Shown here: positions 18,272-25,543 of the stretch, piece by piece
Layout: each line of letters opens with the position of its first letter
How positions within the stretch are numbered: the stretch's first letter is position 1
NCBI GenBank assembly: GCA_045642705.1
Contig: JAZUJK010000022.1
Location: 1-49,816 of the forward strand
Source of the DNA: UBA1227 sp045642705
GTDB taxonomy: Bacteria; Bacillota; Clostridia; Oscillospirales; Acutalibacteraceae
Length of the DNA: 49,816 bases
Reading direction: 5' to 3'
Position numbers and translations under genes: made by a program
Notes under the pieces: model-generated
Told to the model about the DNA's origin: nothing
Database searches by the model: none
The model's input: only the letters and a program-made list of their open reading frames with translations

Positions 18272-18700
18272 TTAAAATTCGCGTGTCTTAGGATTCTGAG
18301 CAGCATGTGGATGTTCAGCACCCTTATAAACACGAAGTCTTGTGAGAGCCACTCTACCAAGTGTTGTTGAAGGAAGCATTCCCTTAACAGCCTTAGTGAT
18401 AACGAACTCTGGCTTTGTTTTCATGAGATCCTTGTACTTAATCTGCTTCATGTTACCAATGTAACCTGTGTGATGATAGTACATTTTGTCTTCAAGCTTG
18501 TTACCTGTAAGAACAACCTTCTCAGCATTGATAACGATAACATGGTCACCGCAATCAGCGTGAGGAGCAAATGTTGGCTTGTGCTTACCGCGGAGAAGTG
18601 TAGCAGCCTCAGTAGCTACAGCACCGAGTGTCTTACCCTCTGCGTCAAGAACATACCATTCACGAGTAATGTCGCTTGCCTTAGGCATATATGTTGACAT
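18272..18700 (-). CDS. rplM: Ribosomal protein L13
   Basis: Large-subunit assembly protein L13. Starts MSTYMPKASDITREWYVLDA and includes GKTLG, LRGKHKPTFAPHAD.GD.V, VLTGNK and KGMLP....GR....LRVYKG.EHPH. The ATG at 18700 (142 aa) has GGAGG eight bases upstream; an in-frame start 15 bp earlier has none and would give an atypical N-terminus. First gene of the rplM-rpsI operon. Confidence 0.99.
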   Translation of the reverse strand: MSTYMPKASDITREWYVLDAEGKTLGAVATEAATLLRGKHKPTFAPHADCGDHVIVINAEKVVLTGNKLEDKMYYHHTGYIGNMKQIKYKDLMKTKPEFVITKAVKGMLPSTTLGRVALTRLRVYKGAEHPHAAQNPKTREF

Positions 18701-18749
18701 ATACGTAACCTCCATTAATTAATAAGTATTAAACTCAAATTGCTCGACT

Positions 18750-18803
18750 ATATTAACACTTGGGAGCAAGGTCGTCAACACATTTTTATCATTTTTTTAA
18801 TTT
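18750..18803 (-). promoter_or_regulatory. rplM promoter with A/T-rich UP-like element
   Basis: Minus-strand TTGACG (18773-18778), 17-bp gap, TAATAT (18750-18755). Directly upstream of the -35, 18779-18803 is almost purely A/T, with A7 and A5 tracts, which fits an UP element for the RNA polymerase alpha subunit. The leader is about 42 nt, and no clear L13 autoregulatory fold was seen in it. Confidence 0.8.
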
Positions 18804-18812
18804 AGAAATCAG

Positions 18813-18861
18813 TATCTCTGTTTTTCTCGCGTTTTCTCTGTTTTTCTCCTATTTTCTCAAT
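18813..18861 (-). repeat. Phased A-tract direct repeats (10-bp period)
   Basis: On the minus strand GAGAAAA recurs four times at exact 10-bp steps (GAGAAAATAG, GAGAAAAACA, GAGAAAACGC, GAGAAAAACA), followed by GAGATAC. A-tracts in phase with the helix bend DNA. The block sits about 35-85 bp upstream of the rplM -35 box and downstream of the small-RNA terminator. Confidence 0.75.
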
Positions 18862-18889
18862 TGCTATTTTCAAAAAAGTAATAATAAAA

Positions 18890-18999
18890 CCAAAAAGGCT
18901 CCGCTTGGACTTAGCGGAGCCTTGATGGTTTGAGGAGATAATTATTCAAAATAAAGGAGATATTAAAATGAAAAAACTATACAAAATATTGAAAGGAAC
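18890..18999 (-). ncRNA. Candidate small regulatory RNA with anti-Shine-Dalgarno motifs
   Basis: A consensus minus-strand promoter (19006-19034) points at this 110-nt stretch, which ends in a strong intrinsic terminator: 11-bp stem AAGGCTCCGCT/AGCGGAGCCTT (18895-18905 with 18912-18922) and a T-run. No minus-strand reading frame with a ribosome site was seen inside. The A/U-rich body carries three pyrimidine motifs complementary to ribosome binding sites: UUCCUUUC near the 5' end, AUCUCCUUU (about 18953-18961) and AUCUCCUC (about 18932-18939). This layout is like Gram-positive trans-acting small RNAs that block translation starts. It lies between cysS (with its own terminator) and the rplM promoter. 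Known family not recognised. Confidence 0.6.
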
Positions 19000-19005
19000 A
19001 AGTTC

Positions 19006-19034
19006 AGTATAGTGCATCGTTAAATAATTGTCAA
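19006..19034 (-). promoter_or_regulatory. Consensus promoter of the candidate small RNA
   Basis: Minus-strand TTGACA (19029-19034), exactly 17 bp, TATACT (19006-19011). It is the best match to the housekeeping sigma consensus noted in this window and does not precede a protein gene on its strand until rplM. Confidence 0.75.
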
Positions 19035-19092
19035 CACTTTTTCTAAAAATATTTTAAAATGTTGAAAATTTATATGAATATTGCACAAAACA

Positions 19093-19130
19093 TTTATAAA
19101 AAATAGGAGTCATGTAAGGTGACTCCTATT
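19093..19130 (-). terminator. Intrinsic terminator after cysS
   Basis: Perfect 11-bp stem AATAGGAGTCA (19102-19112) with TGACTCCTATT (19120-19130), then TTTTTTAT on the minus strand, 24 bp after the cysS stop. Confidence 0.9.
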
Positions 19131-19154
19131 TCTGTTTTGTGTTAATTATTCGTT

Positions 19155-20552
19155 TTATGCTTTGTGCCACTTTACACCCTGAGGTGTGTCTTCTAGGATA
19201 ATTCCCTGCGCTTTTAAATCATCACGAATCTTGTCTGCGAGAGCAAAGTCCTTATTCTGTCTTGCCTTGTTACGCTCTTCAATAAGCTTCTCTACATCAA
19301 TATCAAGAGATTCTTTCTTGCGATTATATACAAGACCTAATACGCCTGTAAGCTCGTCAAACTCCTCTATTGCGTAATCAACAATTTCAGCAGATGGATT
19401 ATCTGCAAGAATAATATTGATATCGCGAACGAGATCGTATACAGCGGCGAGCGCGTCTGCCGTGTTGAGGTCATCATCCATAACCTCAATGAAGGCTGTG
19501 CGATGCGCATCGAGTTTCTTCTTGAGATCAAAGTCGGCTGCATTTGCCGATACCTTCGCTTTGTCAGCAGCAAAATCAAGCGCGTCACGGCAAGTATATA
19601 GTCTTGCGAGAGCTGCTTTGCACTGCTCAATTATATCTACACTATAGTTGATTGGGCTCCTGTAATGTGAGGAGATCATGAGGTAGCGGATAGGCTCATA
19701 ACCATACTTATCTGCTACATCACGTACTGTAAAGAAGTTACCAAGTGACTTGGACATCTTAACATTATCTACATTAATATAGCCGTTGTGCATCCAATAG
19801 TTTGCAAATGCAACGCCATTGCAGCACTCAGACTGTGCGATTTCATTCTCATGGTGTGGGAATATGAGGTCCTGGCCACCGCAGTGGATATCAATTGTCT
19901 TGCCAAGATATCTGCGGTTCATTGCTGAGCACTCGATATGCCAGCCTGGACGGCCATTGCCCCAAGGTGACTCCCAATAAGGCTCACCTGGCTTGGCAGC
20001 TTTCCAGAGTGCGAAATCCATAGGATCTCTCTTTTGCTCACCAATGTTTATACGGGCGCCTGCTTCGAGGTCCTCAAGAGGCTGATGAGAGAGCTTGCCA
20101 TATTCTGAGAATGTTTTGGTTGAGAAATATACATCACTATTCTCAGCAGCATATGCATGGCCCTTCTCGATGAGAGTGCTGATGATATCAATGATTTCAT
20201 CAATGTTCTCTGTTGCGAGAGGATGGATGTCTGCAGGACGGATATTCAGGCCCTTGGCATCTGTCCAGTACTCCTCAATATATTTCTTGGAAACTGTAAG
20301 ATAATCAGTTCCTTCCTCATTAGCCTTCTTGATAATCTTGTCATCAATATCTGTGAAGTTCTGTACAAAGGTAACTTTGTTGCCTCTGTATTCAAGATAA
20401 CGACGTAGAACATCAAATACGCATAGAGGGCGAGCATTTCCTATATGTATATAGTTATATACAGTAGGTCCGCAAGCATAGATCTTATACTCACCAGGAG
20501 TGATTGGTTCAAGTTCTTCCTTGCTTCTTGTTAGTGTAGAATAAACTTTCAT
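19155..20552 (-). CDS. cysS: Cysteinyl-tRNA synthetase
   Basis: Class I aminoacyl-tRNA synthetase charging tRNA-Cys. The zinc and nucleotide motifs are clear: YACGPTVYNYIHIGNARP (HIGH-type, about residue 30), GWHIECSAM, HCGGQDLIFPHHENEIAQSE with zinc ligands, and KMSKSLGN near residue 267. Length 465 aa is standard. Its ribosome site GAGGAAATTAAA lies in the end of cysE, one base upstream, so the two are co-translated. Clustering with serine acetyltransferase joins cysteine supply to cysteine charging, a common Firmicutes arrangement. Confidence 0.98.
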   Translation of the reverse strand: MKVYSTLTRSKEELEPITPGEYKIYACGPTVYNYIHIGNARPLCVFDVLRRYLEYRGNKVTFVQNFTDIDDKIIKKANEEGTDYLTVSKKYIEEYWTDAKGLNIRPADIHPLATENIDEIIDIISTLIEKGHAYAAENSDVYFSTKTFSEYGKLSHQPLEDLEAGARINIGEQKRDPMDFALWKAAKPGEPYWESPWGNGRPGWHIECSAMNRRYLGKTIDIHCGGQDLIFPHHENEIAQSECCNGVAFANYWMHNGYINVDNVKMSKSLGNFFTVRDVADKYGYEPIRYLMISSHYRSPINYSVDIIEQCKAALARLYTCRDALDFAADKAKVSANAADFDLKKKLDAHRTAFIEVMDDDLNTADALAAVYDLVRDINIILADNPSAEIVDYAIEEFDELTGVLGLVYNRKKESLDIDVEKLIEERNKARQNKDFALADKIRDDLKAQGIILEDTPQGVKWHKA

Positions 20553-20553
20553 T

Positions 20554-21201
20554 TTAATTTCCTCTATCTAGTTGCGCTTTAAGTTCATCTATCTGAGCTT
20601 GAAGCGCATTAATTTCATTCTTAACAGGGTCTGGAACGTGAATCTGGTCGAGGTTGTCGACACGTACACCGTCGCGACGGACGACTTGTGCTGGCACGCC
20701 GACTGCTGTACAGTTGGCAGGTATTTCTTCCAGCACAACGGCACCAGAGGCGATGTTAGAATTGTCGCCAACCTTGAATGGGCCAAGTACCTTGGCACCG
20801 GATCCAATCATGACATTGTTGCCAATTGTTGGATGACGCTTACCTTTGTCCTTACCTGTACCGCCAAGTGTGACTCCTTGATAGATTGTGACATCGTCAC
20901 CTATCTCGGTTGTCTCTCCGATTACAACACCGTGGCCGTGGTCAATAAAGAAACGACGTCCGATTGTTGCGCCCGGATGTATTTCAACACCTGTGACTTT
21001 TGCTGCGTGCTGAGATATCGCACGAGCAATAAAGTACATGTGTCTGTTTTGGAAATAATGTGCAATTCGGTAATACCAAATTGCATGAAGGCCTGGATAT
21101 AGAAGTAGCACTTCTAAATTGCCGCGCGCAGCAGGGTCGCGTTCCCGTACGCAGCGCATATCTTCCAGGCAATAATCAAGCATTTTAAAAAATGGATTCA
21201 T
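20554..21201 (-). CDS. cysE: Serine O-acetyltransferase
   Basis: Makes O-acetylserine, the precursor for cysteine. The N-terminal helical part has ERDPAARG, and from about residue 65 comes the left-handed hexapeptide beta-helix with GVEIHPGATIGRRFFIDHG, GVVIGETTEIGDDV and GVTLGGTGKDKGKRHPTIG. The catalytic Asp/His lie in FIDHGHG. At 215 aa it has the short N-terminus typical of Gram-positive enzymes. A C-terminal Gln/Leu-rich helix (INALQAQIDELKAQLD) may mediate assembly. Located between pgsA (12 bp) and cysS (1 bp) in one operon. The gene name epsC is also used for this form. Confidence 0.97.
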   Translation of the reverse strand: MNPFFKMLDYCLEDMRCVRERDPAARGNLEVLLLYPGLHAIWYYRIAHYFQNRHMYFIARAISQHAAKVTGVEIHPGATIGRRFFIDHGHGVVIGETTEIGDDVTIYQGVTLGGTGKDKGKRHPTIGNNVMIGSGAKVLGPFKVGDNSNIASGAVVLEEIPANCTAVGVPAQVVRRDGVRVDNLDQIHVPDPVKNEINALQAQIDELKAQLDRGN

Positions 21202-21213
21202 AAAAGTCCTCGA

Positions 21214-21783
21214 TTACTTAGAAAAATCTATAACTTTGGTTCCTTGGATAATATAAACGATTCCTGATATTGCAGTTGCAGCAGCCATGAGCCAGAAGAG
21301 TACACTTGCAATGATTGCGAGTGGGAATGTCTCTGGGAGGAGATGGAAATCATATGTAAGTGTAAGGCCGAGCATTGTTGCAATTGATGCAACCATTTGA
21401 ATTGTAGTCTTAACCTTGCCCCACATATTTGCTGGAATTACAAGTCCATCTGCAGCGGCAATAAGTCTCATTGAGCTGATTGCGAACTCACGGAATAGGA
21501 TGATAAAGAGAACCCAAACATTGCAATAACCAAGTGCCATAAATCCGAGAAGTGCGGATGTTGTGAGCATCTTGTCAGCAAGTGGATCAGCAAGTTTTCC
21601 AAAGTTGGTAACTATGCCAAGCTTTCTTGCAATCTTACCATCAAATAGGTCTGTGAGACTTCCTGCAATAAATAGAAGCATTGCAATTCCAAAGTGAAAT
21701 GGAATTGCATCGATTAGAAACACTGCCAAGAAAATTGGCGTGATAATCATTCTTGAAATTGTCAATTTGTTTGGCGTGTTCAT
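21214..21783 (-). CDS. pgsA: CDP-diacylglycerol-glycerol-3-phosphate 3-phosphatidyltransferase
   Basis: Committed step of phosphatidylglycerol synthesis in the cytoplasmic membrane. NTPNKLTISRMIITPIF at the N-terminus and the CDP-alcohol phosphotransferase signature DLFDGKIARKLG....GKLADPLADK (about residues 45-72) with its four Asp residues are intact, within about five membrane spans. Length 189 aa is normal. Its ATG overlaps the rimO stop by four bases (ATGA), indicating coupled translation. Confidence 0.95.
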   Translation of the reverse strand: MNTPNKLTISRMIITPIFLAVFLIDAIPFHFGIAMLLFIAGSLTDLFDGKIARKLGIVTNFGKLADPLADKMLTTSALLGFMALGYCNVWVLFIILFREFAISSMRLIAAADGLVIPANMWGKVKTTIQMVASIATMLGLTLTYDFHLLPETFPLAIIASVLFWLMAAATAISGIVYIIQGTKVIDFSK

Positions 21784-23105
21784 CTGGCCTCTCCTATCAA
21801 ATCATATTCATTAAAGTCAGTTACTGTAACATCAATAAAATCACCAGGTTGTAGTGACTCATCACAGATAAAACTAATCTTGCCATCTATCTCTGGAGCA
21901 TCACGGAATGTGCGTCCGAAATAGACATCTGTATAAGGGTCATATCCGTCAACAATTGTCTCAAAAGTCTTGCCGACAAGAGCCTTATTATTTTCCAAAA
22001 CTATACCATACTGGGCATCCATTATCAATTCGCCGCGGTGTACCTTGACCTCAGTATCGAGTTGGTCAGGGAAGTCCGCTGCAGGAGTTCCCTCCTCAGG
22101 TGAATAGGCAAAGCAGCCTAGGCAATCAAATCCGATTTCCTTAACAAATTCTGCAAGTTCCTCGAACTGCTCATCCGTCTCGCCCGGGAAGCCCGTGATG
22201 AGAGTTGTACGGATTGTAACATCCGGAATTTTCTCTCTGAGTTTCTCAATAAGTTTCGTCAGAGACTCACGGTCTCCACGTCTATTCATACGTCTGAGCA
22301 CATCGCCATTGCAATGCTGTAACGGAAGGTCGATATAGTTACATACTTTTTCTTCACTGGCTATTGTATCTATAAGTTCATCAGTCAATCTATCTGGATA
22401 GCAATATAAAATGCGGATCCAATGGAGACTCTCTATCTTGCAGAGCTCGTGAAGAAGTTCGTGAAGTTTAGGTTCACCATAGATGTCCTCACCATAGCGA
22501 GTGGTATCCTGAGCTATTATGATGAGCTCACGGATGCCATTTTTAGCAAGCGCCTCAGCCTCTCTGACGCAGTCCTCTATCTTGCGGCTACGCATTGCGC
22601 CACGGATTTCTGGAATTGCACAGTATGTGCAATTGTTAGAACATCCGTCAGCGATCTTTAAGTAGCCCCAATATTCTGGCGTCGTGAGGAGGCGCTGGCC
22701 ACATAGTGGCAAGTCCATCTTATCGCCCATGGCGATAATTGATGTATCAGACTCGAGTGTCTGATTTAGTATATCTACGATATTGCCATTGTTTCCAATG
22801 CCAACAATTGTATCAACCTCAGGCAAATCCTCTAGGATTTCCTGACCATAACGCTCAGCGAGACATCCTGTGACGATAATCTTCTTGATTTCGCCATCTG
22901 CTTTATAGTCTGCCATTTCAAGGATGTTGTCTATCGCCTCACGCTTGGCATCTTCTATGAAGCCACATGTGTTGATAATAACAGCATCACAGCCTGAGAT
23001 CTCAGATGAAATCTCATAGCCAGCATCTGAAATTTTAGCAAGCATAAGCTCGGCATCAACCTGGTTCTTAGGGCAACCAAGCGATATCATCCCGACTTTC
23101 TGCAT
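21780..23105 (-). CDS. rimO: Ribosomal protein S12 methylthiotransferase
   Basis: Radical SAM enzyme adding a methylthio group to the conserved Asp of ribosomal protein S12. The N-terminal MTTase domain starts MISLGCPKNQVDAE with cluster Cys residues here, in NTCGF and in TGCLAERYG; the radical SAM CxxxCxxC motif CSNNCTYCAIP is near residue 155; a TRAM domain closes the 441-residue protein. ISLGCPKN.VD separates RimO from MiaB. AAGGAGAACGCTT precedes the ATG. Located between the acyl-CoA synthetase fusion and pgsA, the usual RimO-PgsA pairing. Confidence 0.97.
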   Translation of the reverse strand: MQKVGMISLGCPKNQVDAELMLAKISDAGYEISSEISGCDAVIINTCGFIEDAKREAIDNILEMADYKADGEIKKIIVTGCLAERYGQEILEDLPEVDTIVGIGNNGNIVDILNQTLESDTSIIAMGDKMDLPLCGQRLLTTPEYWGYLKIADGCSNNCTYCAIPEIRGAMRSRKIEDCVREAEALAKNGIRELIIIAQDTTRYGEDIYGEPKLHELLHELCKIESLHWIRILYCYPDRLTDELIDTIASEEKVCNYIDLPLQHCNGDVLRRMNRRGDRESLTKLIEKLREKIPDVTIRTTLITGFPGETDEQFEELAEFVKEIGFDCLGCFAYSPEEGTPAADFPDQLDTEVKVHRGELIMDAQYGIVLENNKALVGKTFETIVDGYDPYTDVYFGRTFRDAPEIDGKISFICDESLQPGDFIDVTVTDFNEYDLIGEAR

Positions 23106-23118
23106 AAGCGTTCTCCTT

Positions 23119-25413
23119 TTATAATTTTGCTCTTATAATCTTGCCAGATGTTGTCTTCGGAAGCTCGTCCTTGAATACAACGATACGTGGATACTTATAA
23201 GGAGCAGTCTTTTGCTTAACATATCTCTGGATAGCAACCTTGAGTTCCTCAGAAGGCTCAGTGCCCTTAACAAGTACGATAGATGCCTTAACTACCTGGC
23301 CACGTACTTCATCTGGTGCTGCTGATACGCCACACTCAAGAACATAAGGAAGTTCCATAATAACATTTTCAATTTCGAATGGTCCGATACGGTAACCAGA
23401 TGACTTGATAACGTCATCTGCACGACCGATATACCAGAAGAATCCATCCTCATCTTTCCATGCCATATCACCTGTGTGATAATAGCCGTCATGCCATACC
23501 TCGGCAGACTTGTCAGGACCACGATAGTAGCACATGAATAGGCCACAAGGAGCGCCGTCCTTAACGTTTACGCAGATTTCACCTGGTTCACCAGGCTCTG
23601 CCTCATTGCCGTCTGCATCGATAAGATGTACATCATAAATTGGAATAGGCTTACCCATAGAGCCAACCTTGTGAGGTGCTCCGACAAGGTTACCAATCAT
23701 AAGTGTACCCTCAGACTGGCCAAAGCCTTCCATTACGCTGAGGCCTGTAAGTTTCTTGAGCTGGTTAAATACCTCAGGGTTGAGCGCTTCACCTGCAATA
23801 GTTGCATGCTCAACTGAACTCAAGTCGTACTTTGTGAGGTCCTCTTTTATCATCATTCTGTACATAGTTGGTGGTGCACAGAAAGTTGTGATGTGATATT
23901 CAGCAAATAGAGGCAAGATATCTGATGCGTCAAATTTTGTAAAGTCATATACAAAAGTTGCTGCCTCACATAGCCACTGGCCATAGAGCTTGCCCCAGAG
24001 AGCCTTGGCCCAACCAGTATCAGAAATTGTGAGATGTAGACCATCTGGGTCTACGCAATGCCAATATTTTGCTGTGATGAAATGACCGAGTGGATATTTG
24101 TAATTGTGAAGAGCCATCTTAGGATATCCAGATGTTCCAGATGTGAAGAACATAAGCATAGGATCGTCACCCTTTGGTGAGTCCTCAGTTCTCTCCCACT
24201 CAGTGCTATATAGTTGCCACTCATCGTCAAATGAACGCCAGCCGTCGCGTGTGCCATTTACGATAAGTTTAAGTTCGAGTGTTGGTGAATTCTTAGCAGC
24301 CTCATCAACTTGATCTGCCACATCACCATCTGCTGTGCAGAGGATTGCCTTAACGTCAGCAGCATTAAATCTATATTCAAAGTCATGAACCTTGAGCTGA
24401 TTGGTTGCAGGAATTGCAATCGCGCCAATCTTGTGTAGGCCAAGTATTGCTGGCCAGAACTCATAGTGGCGCTTTAGAACAAGCATTACTTTGTCATAAC
24501 GCTTGATGCCGAGTGCTGTGAAATAATTTGCAGCCTTATTAGAAAGCTCCATCATATCCTTGAATGTGAAGCGTCTCTCTGTCTTATTAACATCGAGATG
24601 GAGCATTGCGAGCTTATTAGGCTTGGTACGAGCGAGCTCGTCTACAACATCAAATGCGAAGTTAAACTTCTCTGGCTCCTTAAACTCAACCTTGATAGGA
24701 GTTCTGTTCTCGTCCTTCTCAACAGCAACCCACTTCTTGTATACACGAGCGGTCTGCTCAGCGCCCAAGCGACGAGGTTGCTCGCCCTGCTCAGTTGCAG
24801 TTGCATGAAGTTCTGGAATAGGCTCACCTGATGGATTAAGTACGATCGCATAGAATTCACAATCCTGATTCTCAACAGCAATCATTCCGTGAGGTGTAGA
24901 TGAATCATAATAGAGAGAGTCGCCTGGATGGAGAACCTCAATATGATCACCAACTTGAACCTTGAGAGCACCAGACACTACAATATCGAGTTCCTGTCCT
25001 TTATGAGTTGTGAGTTCAATTGGTCTATTCTGAGCTTCATCTGTATAAGTTGCTTCTACATAGAGAGGCTCTGAAATTCTATTTCTAAAGCTTGCGGCAA
25101 GATTGTAATATGTCATGCCATGAGCCTTTTCAATCTTCTGGCCCTCACCCTTCTTGGTGAAAACAAGTTTAGCAAGTGTTGGTGATGCACCCTCAATAAG
25201 ATCTGTGACGTCGACGCCAAAAGACTGAGCACATCTGTATAGGAATGCGAAGTTTAGGTCGCGCTTTCCCTCTTCACAGGCAATGTACTCTTCCACTGAA
25301 ACACCTGTCTGCTCCGACATATATTCAGTTGTCAAGCCAAGGATTTCACGTAATTCCTTGATACGTTGCGCCATTTCATTGATCTTTTGATCAAGACCTG
25401 CCATATTAGCCAT
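23119..25413 (-). CDS. XRE-cupin-acyl-CoA synthetase fusion protein (764 aa)
   Basis: Three modules in one chain. Residues about 14-70 form an XRE helix-turn-helix (IKELREILGLTTEYMSEQTGVS...). About 120-200 is a small-molecule-binding cupin (HKGQELDIVVSGALKVQVGD, HPGDSLYYDSSTPHG). About 250-764 is an AMP-forming acyl-CoA synthetase with FFTSGTSGYPKMALH near residue 426, the GFGQSEGT core, YHTGDMAW, GYRIGPFEIE and the catalytic Lys of TTSGKIIRAKL at the end. It should activate a carboxylic acid to its CoA ester, and the HTH-cupin half resembles stand-alone XRE-cupin repressors, so it may sense ligand and bind DNA. Acid specificity is unknown; a short- or medium-chain or branched acid is likely. 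It leads the rimO-pgsA-cysE-cysS series. A promoter-overlapping dyad lies upstream. Confidence 0.88.
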   Translation of the reverse strand: MANMAGLDQKINEMAQRIKELREILGLTTEYMSEQTGVSVEEYIACEEGKRDLNFAFLYRCAQSFGVDVTDLIEGASPTLAKLVFTKKGEGQKIEKAHGMTYYNLAASFRNRISEPLYVEATYTDEAQNRPIELTTHKGQELDIVVSGALKVQVGDHIEVLHPGDSLYYDSSTPHGMIAVENQDCEFYAIVLNPSGEPIPELHATATEQGEQPRRLGAEQTARVYKKWVAVEKDENRTPIKVEFKEPEKFNFAFDVVDELARTKPNKLAMLHLDVNKTERRFTFKDMMELSNKAANYFTALGIKRYDKVMLVLKRHYEFWPAILGLHKIGAIAIPATNQLKVHDFEYRFNAADVKAILCTADGDVADQVDEAAKNSPTLELKLIVNGTRDGWRSFDDEWQLYSTEWERTEDSPKGDDPMLMFFTSGTSGYPKMALHNYKYPLGHFITAKYWHCVDPDGLHLTISDTGWAKALWGKLYGQWLCEAATFVYDFTKFDASDILPLFAEYHITTFCAPPTMYRMMIKEDLTKYDLSSVEHATIAGEALNPEVFNQLKKLTGLSVMEGFGQSEGTLMIGNLVGAPHKVGSMGKPIPIYDVHLIDADGNEAEPGEPGEICVNVKDGAPCGLFMCYYRGPDKSAEVWHDGYYHTGDMAWKDEDGFFWYIGRADDVIKSSGYRIGPFEIENVIMELPYVLECGVSAAPDEVRGQVVKASIVLVKGTEPSEELKVAIQRYVKQKTAPYKYPRIVVFKDELPKTTSGKIIRAKL

Positions 25414-25436
25414 AATTCTGAAACCTCTTTTTAAAG

Positions 25437-25472
25437 ATAAAAATCCCAGAAACGCAGCCGCGCTTCTGGGAT
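25437..25472 (-). terminator. Intrinsic terminator after the histidine kinase gene
   Basis: Stem ATCCCAGAA (25443-25451) with TTCTGGGAT (25464-25472), GC-rich loop, then TTTTT on the minus strand. It lies in the leader of the XRE-cupin-synthetase gene, downstream of that gene's presumed promoter, so it may also limit that transcript. Confidence 0.75.
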
Positions 25473-25489
25473 AATGAAAACTCTACCGC

Positions 25490-25543
25490 GGTATAACTTT
25501 CAAATGTATGTAAAAGTTTATACCCTATATATAAGAGTGTCAA
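25490..25543 (-). promoter_or_regulatory. Promoter with overlapping dyad, upstream of the XRE-cupin-synthetase gene
   Basis: Minus-strand TTGACA (25538-25543) overlaps the stop of the kinase gene. At 17 bp is TAAACT (25515-25520); at 15 bp is TATAAA. A dyad at 25490-25524 has arms GGTATAA and TTATACC, extended by an offset CTTT/AAAG, and covers the -10 box. That is where a repressor would bind; the XRE domain of the next gene is the natural candidate (inference). Confidence 0.5.

Noticed and set aside
18701..18749. Possible L13 autoregulatory leader RNA
   Set aside because: The leader from the mapped-by-eye promoter is only about 42 nt and A/T-rich, without a clear hairpin.
18968..19012. Plus-strand mini-gene of 14 codons (MKKLYKILKGTSSV) with a good AAAGGAGAT site
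   Set aside because: The ribosome-site look is explained as the complement of the anti-Shine-Dalgarno motif of the candidate small RNA on the minus strand, and no plus-strand promoter was seen. It cannot be excluded fully.
25484..25497. T-box-like ACCGCGG near a terminator upstream of the synthetase gene
   Set aside because: The leader is too short (the kinase coding region ends at 25540) to hold a specifier loop and stem I, and the full T-box sequence is absent.
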